A DNA stretch of 64,000 bases, from contig NZ_FSRI01000002.1 in assembly GCF_900141775.1 (NCBI RefSeq), positions 84,501 to 148,500 of the forward strand, in the 5' to 3' direction. This DNA comes from Salinivibrio sp. ES.052 (GTDB taxonomy: Bacteria; Pseudomonadota; Gammaproteobacteria; Enterobacterales; Vibrionaceae). This document shows, in pieces, positions 27,671 through 37,118 of this stretch (positions are counted from its first letter, which is position 1; every line of letters starts with the position of its first letter). The notes beneath the pieces were generated by a model. It had not been told where the DNA came from and did not search any database. It saw only the letters and a program-made list of their open reading frames with translations. The position numbers and the translations under genes were made by a program.

Positions 27671-29869
27671 ATGGAATCATTTGCTCAGGTGGCCTTACCG
27701 GTCCCATTGGCGAAAACCTTTGATTACCGAATTGCTGACGAGCAACGTCCCGTTATCGGTGGACGCGTAAAAGTCCCTTTTGGTCGCCAGCACAAAGTTG
27801 GCATTGTCATGGGCCTGTCCTCAACCGCCAGTGTCGAGGCCAACCAGCTCAAAGCAATTGATACCGTCCTGGATACTCAACCGGTCTGGAGCCCTGGCGT
27901 GTATAACCTACTCCAGTGGGCCAGTCGCTTTTACCACCATCCTCTTGGCGATGCGATGGGAGCGGTAATGCCTACCCTACTTCGTAAAGGGCGCCCAGCG
28001 ACATTGCAGCAACAAAAATGGTGGCAAATCACCGAAGCAGGACAAAACCAACCCCTATCAGGCCTGAGCCGTGCGCCCAAACAAGCCCGGGTATTGCAAC
28101 TGCTCACTCACGGCCCTACCACTCATGCCGATTTAATCGAACAAGACATTGGCGCGCCGGTGCTAAAAACCGTGGCAGAGAAAGGCTGGATCGCGCCCTA
28201 CTCGCCTCCAGTGCAGGCGAACGGCTGGGTGCGCGACTTTGCCGTGACCGAAGAAAAACCGACCTTAAATCACGAGCAAGCGATGGCCGTTGCCACCATC
28301 AATGCCAGCGATGGTTTTGCCTGCTCATTATTAGAAGGGATCACCGGCTCAGGTAAAACCGAGGTATATCTCAATGTACTAGAACCGGTGCTCGCGCGAG
28401 GCCAACAAGCGTTAATTCTGGTACCAGAAATCGGCCTTACGCCGCAAACCATTCGCCGCTTTGAACGCCGCTTTCATGTCCCAGTGGCCGTAATGCATTC
28501 TGGGCTCAATGACACCGACCGACTCAAAGCATGGCTTGATGCTCGAGAAAACCAAGCTGCGATCGTGATAGGGACACGCTCTGCCCTTTTCACCCCGATA
28601 GCTCATCTAGGCATGATCATTATCGATGAAGAACATGATCCGTCTTATAAACAGCAAGATAGCTTCCGCTATCATGCGCGTGATCTGGCGGTCATGCGGG
28701 GTCATGAAGAACAGGTTCCGGTGATTTTGGGCTCGGCAACGCCGTCGCTGGAAAGCTTACACAATGCAAAGACCGGCAAATACCAGTACCTTAAACTCAC
28801 TCAACGTCCTGGTAACGCGGTCACCGCTCGGCAAGGCATACTCGATATAAAAGGTCATCACCTCGAAGCCGGCTTGTCTGCCCCACTGATTGCCGAAATG
28901 CGTCAGCACCTGCAACAAGGCAATCAAGTGATGTTGTTTTTAAATCGCCGCGGTTATGCCCCTGCCATGATGTGTCATGAATGTGGTTGGCTGGCTAATT
29001 GTCAGCGTTGTGACGCTTACTACACGCTCCACCAGCAGCATCAGGAGTTGCGCTGTCACCACTGCGGTCACCAAAAACGTATTCCCCATCAATGTGGTGA
29101 CTGTGGCTCAACCCAGCTTATCAGTGTAGGGGTCGGCACCGAGCAACTCGAAAGCCAATTGGGGACACTGTTTCCAGAGTACAGCACCGTACGCATTGAC
29201 CGCGACAATACCCGTCGTAAAGGCAGCTTAGAAAGCTACTTGGCCGACATTGAAAAGGGTGAGTATCAAATATTACTCGGCACTCAGATGCTCGCCAAAG
29301 GCCACCACTTTCCCAACGTCACCCTCGTCGCTTTAGTCGATGTTGACGGCGCGCTATTCAGCAATGACTTCCGTGCCCCAGAACGTTTAGCCCAACTGAT
29401 GGTGCAAGTCGCCGGTCGAGCTGGACGCGCCAGCAAACCAGGGACGGTGCTATTACAAACTCACCATCCCGAGCATAGTCTGATCCAATCGCTGGTTCAT
29501 CAGGGCTATCAAGCCTTTGCAGAATCAGCCCTCACTGAACGTCGCCAAGCTTGGCTTCCACCTTATACGTTCCTGAGTTTATTCCGTGCCGAAGGTCACG
29601 AAGAAGACAGTGTGCAACAATTTCTACAACAAATTCGCCAAACGCTCGCCGCCTCTCCGATCCAACAGGATGAGAGCCATATTATGGGCCCTATGCCTGC
29701 AGCAATGGCCAAACGGGCAGGCCGCTATCGCTGGCAACTGTTGATCCAGGCACCAAGTAGAAAAGTCATGCAACAGTGGCTAGCCGTCGCCCTTCCCGCG
29801 ATCCATCAGTTACCACTGTCACGTAAGGTTCGTTGGTCGCTAGATGTCGAACCGCAAGACCTTTCTTAA
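27671..29869 (+). CDS. priA: primosomal replication restart helicase PriA
   Basis: A 732-residue 3'-5' DNA helicase that reloads DnaB at stalled forks. The N-terminal 3'BD is followed by a winged-helix region, Walker A GITGSGKTEVYL, the DEEH box (IIDEEHDPSYKQQD), an eight-cysteine zinc region from CHECGWLANCQRCDAYY to QCGDCGS, and motif VI QVAGRAGRASKPG. The ATG at 27671 (MESFAQVALPVPL) follows an adjacent in-frame GTG; the ribosome site is weak for either. Divergent from rpmE, as in E. coli. Confidence 0.97.
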   Translation: MESFAQVALPVPLAKTFDYRIADEQRPVIGGRVKVPFGRQHKVGIVMGLSSTASVEANQLKAIDTVLDTQPVWSPGVYNLLQWASRFYHHPLGDAMGAVMPTLLRKGRPATLQQQKWWQITEAGQNQPLSGLSRAPKQARVLQLLTHGPTTHADLIEQDIGAPVLKTVAEKGWIAPYSPPVQANGWVRDFAVTEEKPTLNHEQAMAVATINASDGFACSLLEGITGSGKTEVYLNVLEPVLARGQQALILVPEIGLTPQTIRRFERRFHVPVAVMHSGLNDTDRLKAWLDARENQAAIVIGTRSALFTPIAHLGMIIIDEEHDPSYKQQDSFRYHARDLAVMRGHEEQVPVILGSATPSLESLHNAKTGKYQYLKLTQRPGNAVTARQGILDIKGHHLEAGLSAPLIAEMRQHLQQGNQVMLFLNRRGYAPAMMCHECGWLANCQRCDAYYTLHQQHQELRCHHCGHQKRIPHQCGDCGSTQLISVGVGTEQLESQLGTLFPEYSTVRIDRDNTRRKGSLESYLADIEKGEYQILLGTQMLAKGHHFPNVTLVALVDVDGALFSNDFRAPERLAQLMVQVAGRAGRASKPGTVLLQTHHPEHSLIQSLVHQGYQAFAESALTERRQAWLPPYTFLSLFRAEGHEEDSVQQFLQQIRQTLAASPIQQDESHIMGPMPAAMAKRAGRYRWQLLIQAPSRKVMQQWLAVALPAIHQLPLSRKVRWSLDVEPQDLS

Positions 29870-30044
29870 CATTCCCTTGCAGTAAAGCGACACTAGTCAC
29901 ACTTTCATTGCAATAAGTGTTAGCTTGTCCGTATTTAAATGGGGCAAGGCTAGGTAGAATAAGGCCGCGATTGGCTAAGAAAACAGGTCAGATGAGCTAA
30001 TAACTGTTTGATCTAACAATATAGATAACAAGAGGACTGTCATT

Positions 30045-31049
30045 ATGGCGACAATGAAGGACGTTGCCCACATTGCCGGTGTATCCACAGCAACCGTATC
30101 GCGCGCGCTGATGAACCCAGAAAAGGTCTCAGCCACGACCCGTAAAAAGGTCGAGCATGCTGTGGTAGAAGCCGGCTACTCCCCCAACTCACTCGCACGC
30201 AATTTGCGCCGTAATGAGTCAAAAACGATCGTCGCTATCGTACCAGATATTTGCGACCCCTATTTTAGTGAAATCATTCGCGGCATTGAAGAAGCCGCAA
30301 TGGAACACGGTTACCTTGTCTTATTAGGTGACAGCGCACAGCAACATCACCGCGAAAATTCGTTTGTGAATTTGGTCTTTACCAAACAAGCTGACGGCAT
30401 GCTATTGCTAGGGTCTGATGTGCCTTTTGATGTCAGCAAGCCGGAACAAAAGAACTTGCCACCACTGGTGATGGCCTGTGAATACGCACCTGATCTCGAG
30501 TTACCGACCGTTCATATCGACAACCTCACTGCGGCGTTTGAGGCAGTCAATTACCTGACACAAGTCGGCCATACTCGCATTGCCAACATCACTGGGCTGC
30601 CAGAGACGGCGCTGACGCAATTCCGCTCACAAGGCTACCAACAAGCATTACACCGTGCTGGCATCACCATCAATCCCGCCTATAGCGTGGTCGGTGATTT
30701 TAGTTTTGCATCTGGGGCGAGAGCGATGACCAGCTTATTATCACTCCCCGAACCCCCTACAGCCGTGTTCTGTCATTGCGATGTGATGGCGGTCGGTGCC
30801 ATGCAACAAGCCAAACGCTTGGGGATGCGCGTTCCGCAAGATATCTCTATCGTTGGCTTTGATGATATTCAATTCGCAGAATATTGCGATCCACCACTGA
30901 CCACCGTTTCCCAACCTCGCTACGACATTGGCCGCCAAGCCATGTTGATGCTACTCAACACCTTACAAGGACGAGAAGTGAATGCCGGATCGCGGCTATT
31001 AGATGCCAAATTAGTGATCCGTGAGAGCGTCGCTCCACCGTCTCGCTAG
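30045..31049 (+). CDS. cytR: LacI-family nucleoside catabolism repressor CytR
   Basis: A 334-residue LacI-type repressor: HTH MKDVAHIAGVSTATVSRALM, hinge SPNSLARNLRRNES, and a ribose-binding-like effector domain (IVPDICDPYFSEIIRGIEEAA). CytR binds cytidine and represses nucleoside uptake and catabolism genes together with CRP, and in Vibrio also affects competence and biofilm. The position priA-cytR-ftsN-hslVU is the same as in E. coli, which makes CytR more likely than another LacI paralogue. Confidence 0.95.
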   Translation: MATMKDVAHIAGVSTATVSRALMNPEKVSATTRKKVEHAVVEAGYSPNSLARNLRRNESKTIVAIVPDICDPYFSEIIRGIEEAAMEHGYLVLLGDSAQQHHRENSFVNLVFTKQADGMLLLGSDVPFDVSKPEQKNLPPLVMACEYAPDLELPTVHIDNLTAAFEAVNYLTQVGHTRIANITGLPETALTQFRSQGYQQALHRAGITINPAYSVVGDFSFASGARAMTSLLSLPEPPTAVFCHCDVMAVGAMQQAKRLGMRVPQDISIVGFDDIQFAEYCDPPLTTVSQPRYDIGRQAMLMLLNTLQGREVNAGSRLLDAKLVIRESVAPPSR

Positions 31050-31070
31050 TAAGACTGGTCAGCACGGGCC

Positions 31071-31108
31071 GAAGCCAGTAACATGACCACTTTACTGGCT
31101 TCTTGATT
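31071..31108 (+). terminator. possible terminator between cytR and ftsN
   Basis: An 11-bp perfect stem GAAGCCAGTAA / TTACTGGCTTC with a 10-nt loop. The T tail (TTGATTT) is interrupted, so termination may be partial. It ends just before the ftsN start. Confidence 0.55.
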
Positions 31109-31120
31109 TGATTATTTGCT

Positions 31121-31678
31121 GTGGCAACTCGTGATTACGTTAAACGTGGCAAAGCACCACGTAAAAAAAATACCCGTCGCCAACCCACGAAGGGCCGCAC
31201 TGGGCTCCCATTAAAATGGGCGCTACTTGCAGTCGTACTGGTGGGGGCTTTCGGTTATGGCCTCTATTTGCTAAGCAAAACAGAGGCACCCACGCCTGAA
31301 CCAACGCCCACCACGAAAGCCAAACCAGCGAGGCAAAACCAAGGCGAGAGTCTACCGAAAAAGCCTGAAGAAAAGTGGAGCTATATCGAAGAGCTGGAAA
31401 GTAAGAAAGTGGAGGTCAAAGCCAAAGCGCTGCCGCAGTCGACCCGTCCTTATTTGATGCAATGTGGCGCCTACCGGAGCCAAGGACAGGCAAACGAGCG
31501 CAAAGCAACGATCGCGTTTCAAGGCCTAGAAAGCCAAATAAAGGTCAGTCAAGGGGAAAAAGGCACTTGGCACCGTGTGGTATTAGGCCCTTATCCACGT
31601 AAGCGACAAGCTGAGCGTGATCGCAACATGCTACGTCGTGCGGGCATTGAACCTTGTGCTATCTGGTATTGGGAATAA
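31121..31678 (+). CDS. ftsN: cell division protein FtsN, short form
   Basis: A 185-residue bitopic division protein. The cytoplasmic tail starts MATRDYVKRGKAPRKK (the RDYV motif binds FtsA), a membrane segment spans about residues 32-52, PEEKWSYIEELE is the essential periplasmic E-domain helix that triggers septal synthesis, and residues about 107-185 are a SPOR domain with CGAYRSQGQA. E. coli FtsN has 319 residues; the long Gln-rich linker is almost absent here. The start is GTG at 31121, fixed by the RDYV motif. Confidence 0.93.
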   Translation: MATRDYVKRGKAPRKKNTRRQPTKGRTGLPLKWALLAVVLVGAFGYGLYLLSKTEAPTPEPTPTTKAKPARQNQGESLPKKPEEKWSYIEELESKKVEVKAKALPQSTRPYLMQCGAYRSQGQANERKATIAFQGLESQIKVSQGEKGTWHRVVLGPYPRKRQAERDRNMLRRAGIEPCAIWYWE

Positions 31679-31704
31679 CGGTTAGTAAACATATCGATAA
31701 CGAG

Positions 31705-31725
31705 GCCAAGAGCACAGCTCTTGGC
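31705..31725 (+). other. strong hairpin without T tail after ftsN
   Basis: GCCAAGAGC / GCTCTTGGC with an ACA loop is a perfect 9-bp stem, 27 bp after the ftsN stop. No T run follows, so it may stabilise the 3' end or be part of a rho-dependent end. Confidence 0.5.
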
Positions 31726-31755
31726 TCATCCTCGCCTTGAAATCACGCCCCTCCC

Positions 31756-31786
31756 CTTGAAAAACCAGCGTAAAAGCCCAACCTTT
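31756..31786 (+). promoter_or_regulatory. sigma-32 (heat shock) promoter of hslVU
   Basis: CTCCCCTTGAAA (-35, CTTGAAA at 31756-31762), a 14-bp spacer and CCCAACCTTT (from 31777) fit the sigma-32 consensus (CCCTTGAA-N13-17-CCCCATNT). A second CTTGAAA occurs 20 bp upstream at 31736. The site is 49 bp before hslV. Confidence 0.78.
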
Positions 31787-31834
31787 TAGAGTAATCACCC
31801 ATCTGGTGCACCAGACACAAATAAAGAGGTTTCC

Positions 31835-32371
31835 GTGACTACAATTGTCTCCGTCCGTCGCGAAGGTAAAGTGGTTATTGCTGGCGATGGCCAAGTCTCG
31901 CTTGGCAATACTGTCATGAAAGGTAATGCCCGAAAAGTGCGTCGCTTGTATAACGGCCAAGTATTAGCTGGTTTTGCCGGCGGTACGGCTGATGCCTTTA
32001 CCTTGTTTGAGCGCTTTGAGCGCAAACTTGAGCTCCACCAAGGGCACTTAACCAAAGCGGCGGTAGAGCTCGCCAAAGAATGGCGAACCGATCGTGCGCT
32101 TCGTCGCCTTGAAGCCTTGTTGGCCGTCGCTGATGAAACCGCGTCATTGATCATTACCGGTAACGGGGATGTGGTTGAGCCAGAGAACGATCTAATCGCC
32201 ATTGGCTCCGGTGGCAACTTCGCGCAAGCCGCCGCCGTTGCCATGCTAGAGAACACAGCGTTAGATGCCCGCGAGATCGCAGAGAAAGCGCTCACCATCG
32301 CTGGTGATATATGTGTGTTTACCAACCAACAGCACACCGTTGAAGAACTCGACAGTAATAAACAGGATTAG
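31835..32371 (+). CDS. hslV: ATP-dependent protease proteolytic subunit HslV (ClpQ)
   Basis: A 178-residue proteasome-beta-like threonine protease. The N terminus [20 protein letters not shown] gives the catalytic Thr after Met removal, and [30 protein letters not shown] is near-identical in the family. It forms double hexamers capped by HslU. The start is GTG, preceded by AAAGAGG. It is 2 bp upstream of hslU and heat-shock controlled. Confidence 0.98.
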   Translation: MTTIVSVRREGKVVIAGDGQVSLGNTVMKGNARKVRRLYNGQVLAGFAGGTADAFTLFERFERKLELHQGHLTKAAVELAKEWRTDRALRRLEALLAVADETASLIITGNGDVVEPENDLIAIGSGGNFAQAAAVAMLENTALDAREIAEKALTIAGDICVFTNQQHTVEELDSNKQD

Positions 32372-32373
32372 TG

Positions 32374-33705
32374 ATGTCTGAAATGACTCCACGCGAAATC
32401 GTGCACGAACTTGACCGTCATATTATTGGTCAAGACAATGCCAAACGTGCGGTGGCGATCGCACTGCGAAACCGCTGGCGCCGAATGCAGCTCCCCGAAG
32501 ACCTGCGTGCGGAAGTTACCCCTAAAAACATCTTGATGATTGGTCCAACCGGTGTGGGTAAAACTGAGATTGCCCGCCGTCTGGCGCGACTTGCCAATGC
32601 GCCTTTCATCAAAGTCGAAGCGACCAAGTTCACCGAAGTGGGCTATGTGGGTAAAGAAGTCGAAACCATCATTCGTGATCTTGCGGATGTGGCGATGAAC
32701 CTGACCCAACAACAGGCGATGGAAAAGGTCAAATTCCACGCAGAAGAGCAAGCGGAAGATCGGATCCTCGATATCTTATTGCCGCCCGCTCGCGATGCCT
32801 GGGGCCAAAACGAAGAGAGTCAAGACGACTCCTCAACACGCCAAAACTTCCGTAAGAAATTACGCGAAGGCAAGCTTGACGATAAAGAAGTGGAAGTCGA
32901 TGTCGCCGCCCCACAAATGGGCGTGGAAATCATGTCACCACCAGGCATGGAAGAAATGACTAACCAGCTTCAAAGCATGTTCCAAAACCTCGGTGGCAAC
33001 AGCACCAAAAAGCGTAAGATGAAAATCAAAGACGCCATGAAAGCGCTGACCGAGGAAGAAGCCGCCAAGCTGGTCAACCAAGAAGAAATCAAAGAGCAAG
33101 CCATCCACATGGTGGAAAACAACGGTATCGTGTTCGTGGATGAAATCGATAAGATTTGTAAATCCGGCAACACCAGCGGTGGCGATGTGTCGCGCGAAGG
33201 GGTGCAACGCGATCTCTTGCCTCTGGTCGAAGGTAGCACAGTGTCAACCAAACACGGCATGATCAAAACCGATCATATCCTGTTTATCGCCTCGGGGGCC
33301 TTCCAGGTATCACGTCCATCCGACCTGATCCCTGAGCTGCAAGGTCGCTTGCCGATCCGCGTTGAACTTGAAGCACTCTCAACCAATGACTTCAAGCGGA
33401 TCTTGACCGAGCCAAATGCCTCTCTCACCCAGCAATATTCCGCGCTGCTAAAAACCGAAGACATTGATCTGACGTTTGAAGAAAGCGGTATTGATGAGCT
33501 AGCCTCTGCGGCATGGCGCGTCAACGAGAAAACCGAAAACATCGGTGCCCGCCGTCTGCATACCTTGATGGAACGCTTGATGGAAGAAGTTTCATACGAC
33601 GCCTGCGATCGTGCCGGCCAAAGCGTGACAGTCAATGCTGAGTACGTACGTAGCCATCTCGAAGAGTTGGTTGACGACGAAGACTTAAGCCGCTTTATTT
33701 TGTAA
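32374..33705 (+). CDS. hslU: HslUV ATPase subunit HslU (ClpY)
   Basis: A 443-residue AAA+ unfoldase that feeds substrates to HslV. Walker A is [15 protein letters not shown], the GYVG pore loop is in [10 protein letters not shown], an I domain spans about residues 110-240, Walker B is [11 protein letters not shown], and the C terminus SRFIL inserts between HslV subunits. E. coli HslU also has 443 residues. The ATG follows the hslV stop by 2 bp, with AGGA upstream. Confidence 0.98.
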   Translation: MSEMTPREIVHELDRHIIGQDNAKRAVAIALRNRWRRMQLPEDLRAEVTPKNILMIGPTGVGKTEIARRLARLANAPFIKVEATKFTEVGYVGKEVETIIRDLADVAMNLTQQQAMEKVKFHAEEQAEDRILDILLPPARDAWGQNEESQDDSSTRQNFRKKLREGKLDDKEVEVDVAAPQMGVEIMSPPGMEEMTNQLQSMFQNLGGNSTKKRKMKIKDAMKALTEEEAAKLVNQEEIKEQAIHMVENNGIVFVDEIDKICKSGNTSGGDVSREGVQRDLLPLVEGSTVSTKHGMIKTDHILFIASGAFQVSRPSDLIPELQGRLPIRVELEALSTNDFKRILTEPNASLTQQYSALLKTEDIDLTFEESGIDELASAAWRVNEKTENIGARRLHTLMERLMEEVSYDACDRAGQSVTVNAEYVRSHLEELVDDEDLSRFIL

Positions 33706-33726
33706 AGCTGCGTCACAAACCAGATT

Positions 33727-33752
33727 AAGGGCAGCAAACGCTGCCCTTTTTT
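33727..33752 (+). terminator. hslVU terminator
   Basis: Stem AAGGGCAGC / GCTGCCCTT with AAAC loop and a six-T tail, 22 bp after hslU. Confidence 0.93.
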
Positions 33753-33865
33753 GCATCAAAATTTGAGCTGACGCAATAGGACGTCGGATTTCGACCGGGA
33801 ATCCGTTACTCCTTGTCCTGCTTGCGTAATAATAGCGACATTATTTTTTTGTCTTGAGGATCGCT

Positions 33866-34771
33866 ATGCTGCACTCCACCCTCGCTATTTGGCTTGATGC
33901 TGCGCGACCCAAAACCCTGCCACTGGCGGTGACATCGATTTTATCTGGCAGCGCCGTTGCCGCCTCCCAAGGCAGCCTGTCTTGGTCAATTAGCATCATG
34001 GCACTGATCACCGCTTTGTGCTTACAGATCCTCTCCAATCTCGCGAACGACTACGGTGATGCGATAAAAGGGACCGACAATACCACCCGTTTAGGCCCGA
34101 TGCGCGCCATCCAATCGGGCAAGGTTAGCCTGACAACCATGCGTCGCGCTTTAGTCTTCAATACAGGGTTAACGCTTTTGAGTGGTAGTGCGCTCATTGC
34201 GATTGCCTGCCAACAACCCACCGATATTATTAGCTTTTTGCTGCTCGGGCTGATGTCGATTGTCGCCGCCATCACCTACACCGTCGGCAATAAACCCTAT
34301 GGATATCGAGGGCTGGGAGATTTATCGGTCCTGATGTTTTTTGGTTGGCTTGGCGTGGCGGGCACCTTCTACCTGCAAGTCGGGCATATCGATTCGCTGG
34401 TGATCTTACCCGCGACGGCCTGTGGCCTACTCGCCGTAGGTGTGCTCAACATCAATAATTTGCGCGACATTGATAACGACCGCGCCAGTGGTAAACATAC
34501 GTTGGTGGTCCGCTTAGGGCCCCACCGTGGACGACAGTACCATGTTATTTTGCTCGCAGGGGCGATTATCTGCTACGCATTATTTGCTGCCCTCACCTTG
34601 CAAGCTTGGCTTGGCTGGTTATTTCTCGCCAGTGTGCCCTTACTGGTTCGCCATGGACGCGAGGTGTATCAAGCAGCCAGTGCCACCGCGCTGCGCCCAA
34701 TGATGGGCAACATGGTTCGCTGCGCTTTAGTCACTAACGGACTGTTTATGACCGGTATGCTATTAGTGTAA
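33866..34771 (+). CDS. menA: 1,4-dihydroxy-2-naphthoate octaprenyltransferase
   Basis: A 301-residue UbiA-family integral membrane prenyltransferase that makes demethylmenaquinone. NDYGDAIKGTDN is the first Asp-rich motif (NDxxDxxxD type) and NINNLRDIDNDRASGKHTL the second; eight or nine hydrophobic segments are visible. GAGGA lies 5 bases before the ATG at 33866. The neighbours hslVU upstream and rraA downstream are the same as in E. coli. Confidence 0.96.
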   Translation: MLHSTLAIWLDAARPKTLPLAVTSILSGSAVAASQGSLSWSISIMALITALCLQILSNLANDYGDAIKGTDNTTRLGPMRAIQSGKVSLTTMRRALVFNTGLTLLSGSALIAIACQQPTDIISFLLLGLMSIVAAITYTVGNKPYGYRGLGDLSVLMFFGWLGVAGTFYLQVGHIDSLVILPATACGLLAVGVLNINNLRDIDNDRASGKHTLVVRLGPHRGRQYHVILLAGAIICYALFAALTLQAWLGWLFLASVPLLVRHGREVYQAASATALRPMMGNMVRCALVTNGLFMTGMLLV

Positions 34772-34798
34772 TCAGGCCACAGATTGTCCGCTTTTGCA

Positions 34799-34826
34799 TT
34801 GCAAACCCTTATTGCCCCGTTATACT
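34799..34826 (+). promoter_or_regulatory. rraA promoter
   Basis: TTGCAA (34799-34804), a 16-bp spacer and TATACT (34821-34826) form a good sigma-70 promoter 65 bp before the rraA ATG. Confidence 0.6.
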
Positions 34827-34890
34827 TGGACTAGCCATGTTGGCAGCGTAAGCTAGCCAGCCTTTTTCTGCCTCAACAAGAAGTTAGACT

Positions 34891-35403
34891 ATGGAATACA
34901 ATACCTCGGAACTATGCGACATGTACCTCGATCAAGTGGATGTCGTGGAGCCAATGTTTAGCTCTTATGGGGGCCGCAGTTCGTTTGGTGGCCAAATAAC
35001 CACGCTAAAATGCTTTGAAGATACCGGTTTGATTCGCGAGATGGCCGAACAAGACGGCGAACAGCGGATTATGCTCGTTGATGGCGGCGGGTCGCTACGT
35101 CGTGCTCTGATTGACGGCGAGATTGCGCAGCTTGCCGCTGACAACGACTGGGCTGGCATCATTGTTTATGGTTGTGTCCGTGATGTCGATACCATTGATG
35201 AGATAGATATTGGTATCCAAGCCCTAGCGTCTATCCCTGTGGGTGCCGACGAGCAAGGCACAGGGGAAACAGACGTACCTGTGAACTTTGGTGGGGTCAC
35301 TTTCTTGCCTGACGACCATGTCTATGCCGATACCACAGGCGTTATTTTATCGCCCGATCCTCTCAGCATGACCGACGTAGAAGAAGAGGACGACGAGGAC
35401 TAA
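34891..35403 (+). CDS. rraA: regulator of ribonuclease E activity A
   Basis: A 170-residue RraA, a trimeric protein that binds RNase E and inhibits mRNA decay. [25 protein letters not shown] and [17 protein letters not shown] are family hallmarks, and [16 protein letters not shown] carries the acidic pocket. The C terminus is very acidic (EEEDDED), slightly longer than E. coli RraA (161). The family resembles demethylmenaquinone methyltransferases and was once annotated MenG. It is convergent with zapB. Confidence 0.96.
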   Translation: MEYNTSELCDMYLDQVDVVEPMFSSYGGRSSFGGQITTLKCFEDTGLIREMAEQDGEQRIMLVDGGGSLRRALIDGEIAQLAADNDWAGIIVYGCVRDVDTIDEIDIGIQALASIPVGADEQGTGETDVPVNFGGVTFLPDDHVYADTTGVILSPDPLSMTDVEEEDDED

Positions 35404-35427
35404 GTCCTCATCGATACCTAACCAATG

Positions 35428-35457
35428 AAAAACAGAGCCATTTGGCTCTGTTTTTGG
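35428..35457. terminator. bidirectional terminator between rraA and zapB
   Basis: Stem AAAAACAGAGCC / GGCTCTGTTTTT with ATTT loop; A and T runs on the two sides serve both convergent genes. Confidence 0.93.
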
Positions 35458-35458
35458 T

Positions 35459-35701
35459 TTATTCGACGTTCTCAATCTTACCCAGCAAGTTACGAATGCG
35501 ATCTTGCCATGCCTCTTGCTCTTCACGGAGCTTGGCATTTTCTTGCTCTAGCTGCTCACGGCGTTCTTTTTCAGCCACTGTCTCTTGCTCCAGCGACCCA
35601 TTCTTTTCTTTGAGCTCTTCAATTTCCATTTGTAGCAGCGAAATGGTATCCACCGCCATTTGTACTTTAGCTTCGAGTTGTTCTAATACTTCCAATGACA
35701 T
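35459..35701 (-). CDS. zapB: cell division protein ZapB
   Basis: An 80-residue all-coiled-coil protein ([20 protein letters not shown], then [13 protein letters not shown]) that binds ZapA and stabilises the Z ring. Heptad leucines run the whole length. The ATG at 35701 has AAGGTGG five bases upstream; an in-frame GTG three codons earlier overlaps that ribosome site. Confidence 0.95.
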   Translation of the reverse strand: MSLEVLEQLEAKVQMAVDTISLLQMEIEELKEKNGSLEQETVAEKERREQLEQENAKLREEQEAWQDRIRNLLGKIENVE

Positions 35702-35907
35702 CAAGGCCACCTTATTTCTGACGATTGATCCCGTTACTACCCAGAAGGCAGCAACCCGTGCAACTGGATGTGCACCCCGACTTTATTGTACTCAGGTGGT
35801 GCCAGACTGCCACTGTTCTAACCACCTGTTAACGTACAAGTGCGCAAAAATGCAGCGTCTTAGCGGTCTATTGCTCTACACATCCCAAAACCATCCATTA
35901 CAGCACA

Positions 35908-35936
35908 ACGCAAACGTTTTCTATTTCTGGTAGACT
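35908..35936 (+). promoter_or_regulatory. PurR/Cra-like operator in the glpX promoter
   Basis: ACGCAAACGTTTTCTA (35908-35923) matches the PurR box ACGCAAACGTTTNCNT in all but the last base. It ends 7 bp before a TAGACT hexamer (35931-35936) that could be the -10. Cra, another LacI-family regulator with an AAACGTTT core, is an alternative. Confidence 0.55.
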
Positions 35937-35989
35937 TGCGCGAAAATTGGGCGGCTTCCGCCCGAGTGGCTGATATTTCCGGAGTACTG

Positions 35990-36997
35990 ATGAAACGTGA
36001 TCTTGCCTTGGCTTTCTCTCGCGTCACCGAAGGCGCTGCTTTAGCTGGCTATAAATGGCTGGGCCGAGGCGATAAAAATGCGGCTGATGGCGCAGCCGTT
36101 GAGGTAATGCGTACGCTGCTTAACCTCACCGACATCGAGGGTGAAGTCGTCATTGGAGAAGGGGAAATCGATGATGCCCCCATGCTCTATATTGGTGAAA
36201 AAGTCGGCCTTGGTGGTGAAGCTGTCGATATTGCCGTGGATCCGATTGAAGGGACACGCATGACAGCAATGGGCCAAGCGAATGCCTTAGCCGTCCTCGC
36301 CGCCGGTGAAAAAGGCAGTTTTTTGAAAGCGCCGGATATGTATATGGAAAAACTGGTGGTTGGCCCTGGCGCTAAAGGCGTGATTGATCTCAATAAACCT
36401 TTGCTTGAGAATCTCGAACATGTCGCCACCGCGCTCGGTAAAACACTCGATACCTTAGTCGTCGCCACCCTCGCTAAACCACGCCATGACGAGATGATTG
36501 CCAATATGCAGGCACAAGGGATCCGGGTGTTTGCGTTCCCTGACGGCGATGTCGCCGCCTCCATTTTAACCTGTATGCCAGAAAGTGAAGTGGACGTTAT
36601 GGTTGGGATCGGGGGCGCACCAGAAGGTGTGGTATCAGCGGCCGTGATCCGTGCATTGGGGGGCGACATGCAAGGACGCTTGCTACCTCGCCATGAGGTT
36701 AAAGGTGATACACCAGATAACCGCCTACACGGCGAACAAGAGATCGCACGTTGCGAGAAAATGGGTATCCAACCCCATCAAGTATTGGCACTCTCGCAGA
36801 TGGCGAGCAGTGATCATGTTGTCTTTGCCGCTACCGGAATAACAAAAGGTGACTTACTTGATGGCATCAGTCGAAACGGAGACTTGGCCACAACAGAAAC
36901 CCTGGTCGTCCGTGGCCAGTGTCGCACCATTCGCCGCATTCGCTCCACCCATTATTTAAGCCGTAAAGATGACGCGATCAAACCACACATCGTATAA
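35990..36997 (+). CDS. glpX: class II fructose-1,6-bisphosphatase
   Basis: A 335-residue GlpX-type FBPase for gluconeogenesis. MKRDLALAFSRVTEGAALAGYKWLGRGDKNAAD is the family N terminus, GEGEIDDAPMLYIGE and DPIEGT hold the metal and phosphate ligands, and GIGGAPEGVVSAAVIRALGGDMQGR is characteristic. E. coli GlpX has 336 residues. The ATG at 35990 follows GGAG by five bases. It stands alone here rather than in a glpFKX operon. Confidence 0.96.
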   Translation: MKRDLALAFSRVTEGAALAGYKWLGRGDKNAADGAAVEVMRTLLNLTDIEGEVVIGEGEIDDAPMLYIGEKVGLGGEAVDIAVDPIEGTRMTAMGQANALAVLAAGEKGSFLKAPDMYMEKLVVGPGAKGVIDLNKPLLENLEHVATALGKTLDTLVVATLAKPRHDEMIANMQAQGIRVFAFPDGDVAASILTCMPESEVDVMVGIGGAPEGVVSAAVIRALGGDMQGRLLPRHEVKGDTPDNRLHGEQEIARCEKMGIQPHQVLALSQMASSDHVVFAATGITKGDLLDGISRNGDLATTETLVVRGQCRTIRRIRSTHYLSRKDDAIKPHIV

Positions 36998-37118
36998 GAT
37001 TCGTCACGATGAATGCAGTCGCTGACTAGTCAACTCGACGGATTTCGATTACCCTTTTATAAATGCTTTACTTTATTTATTAGTAGATAGGCGATTGGGG
37101 GTAATCGGGATCCGGACT

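Noticed and set aside
37023-37032. TGACTAGTCA palindrome downstream of glpX as an operator
   Set aside because: A 10-bp palindrome is easily found by chance, and it lies between co-directional genes without a clear promoter nearby.
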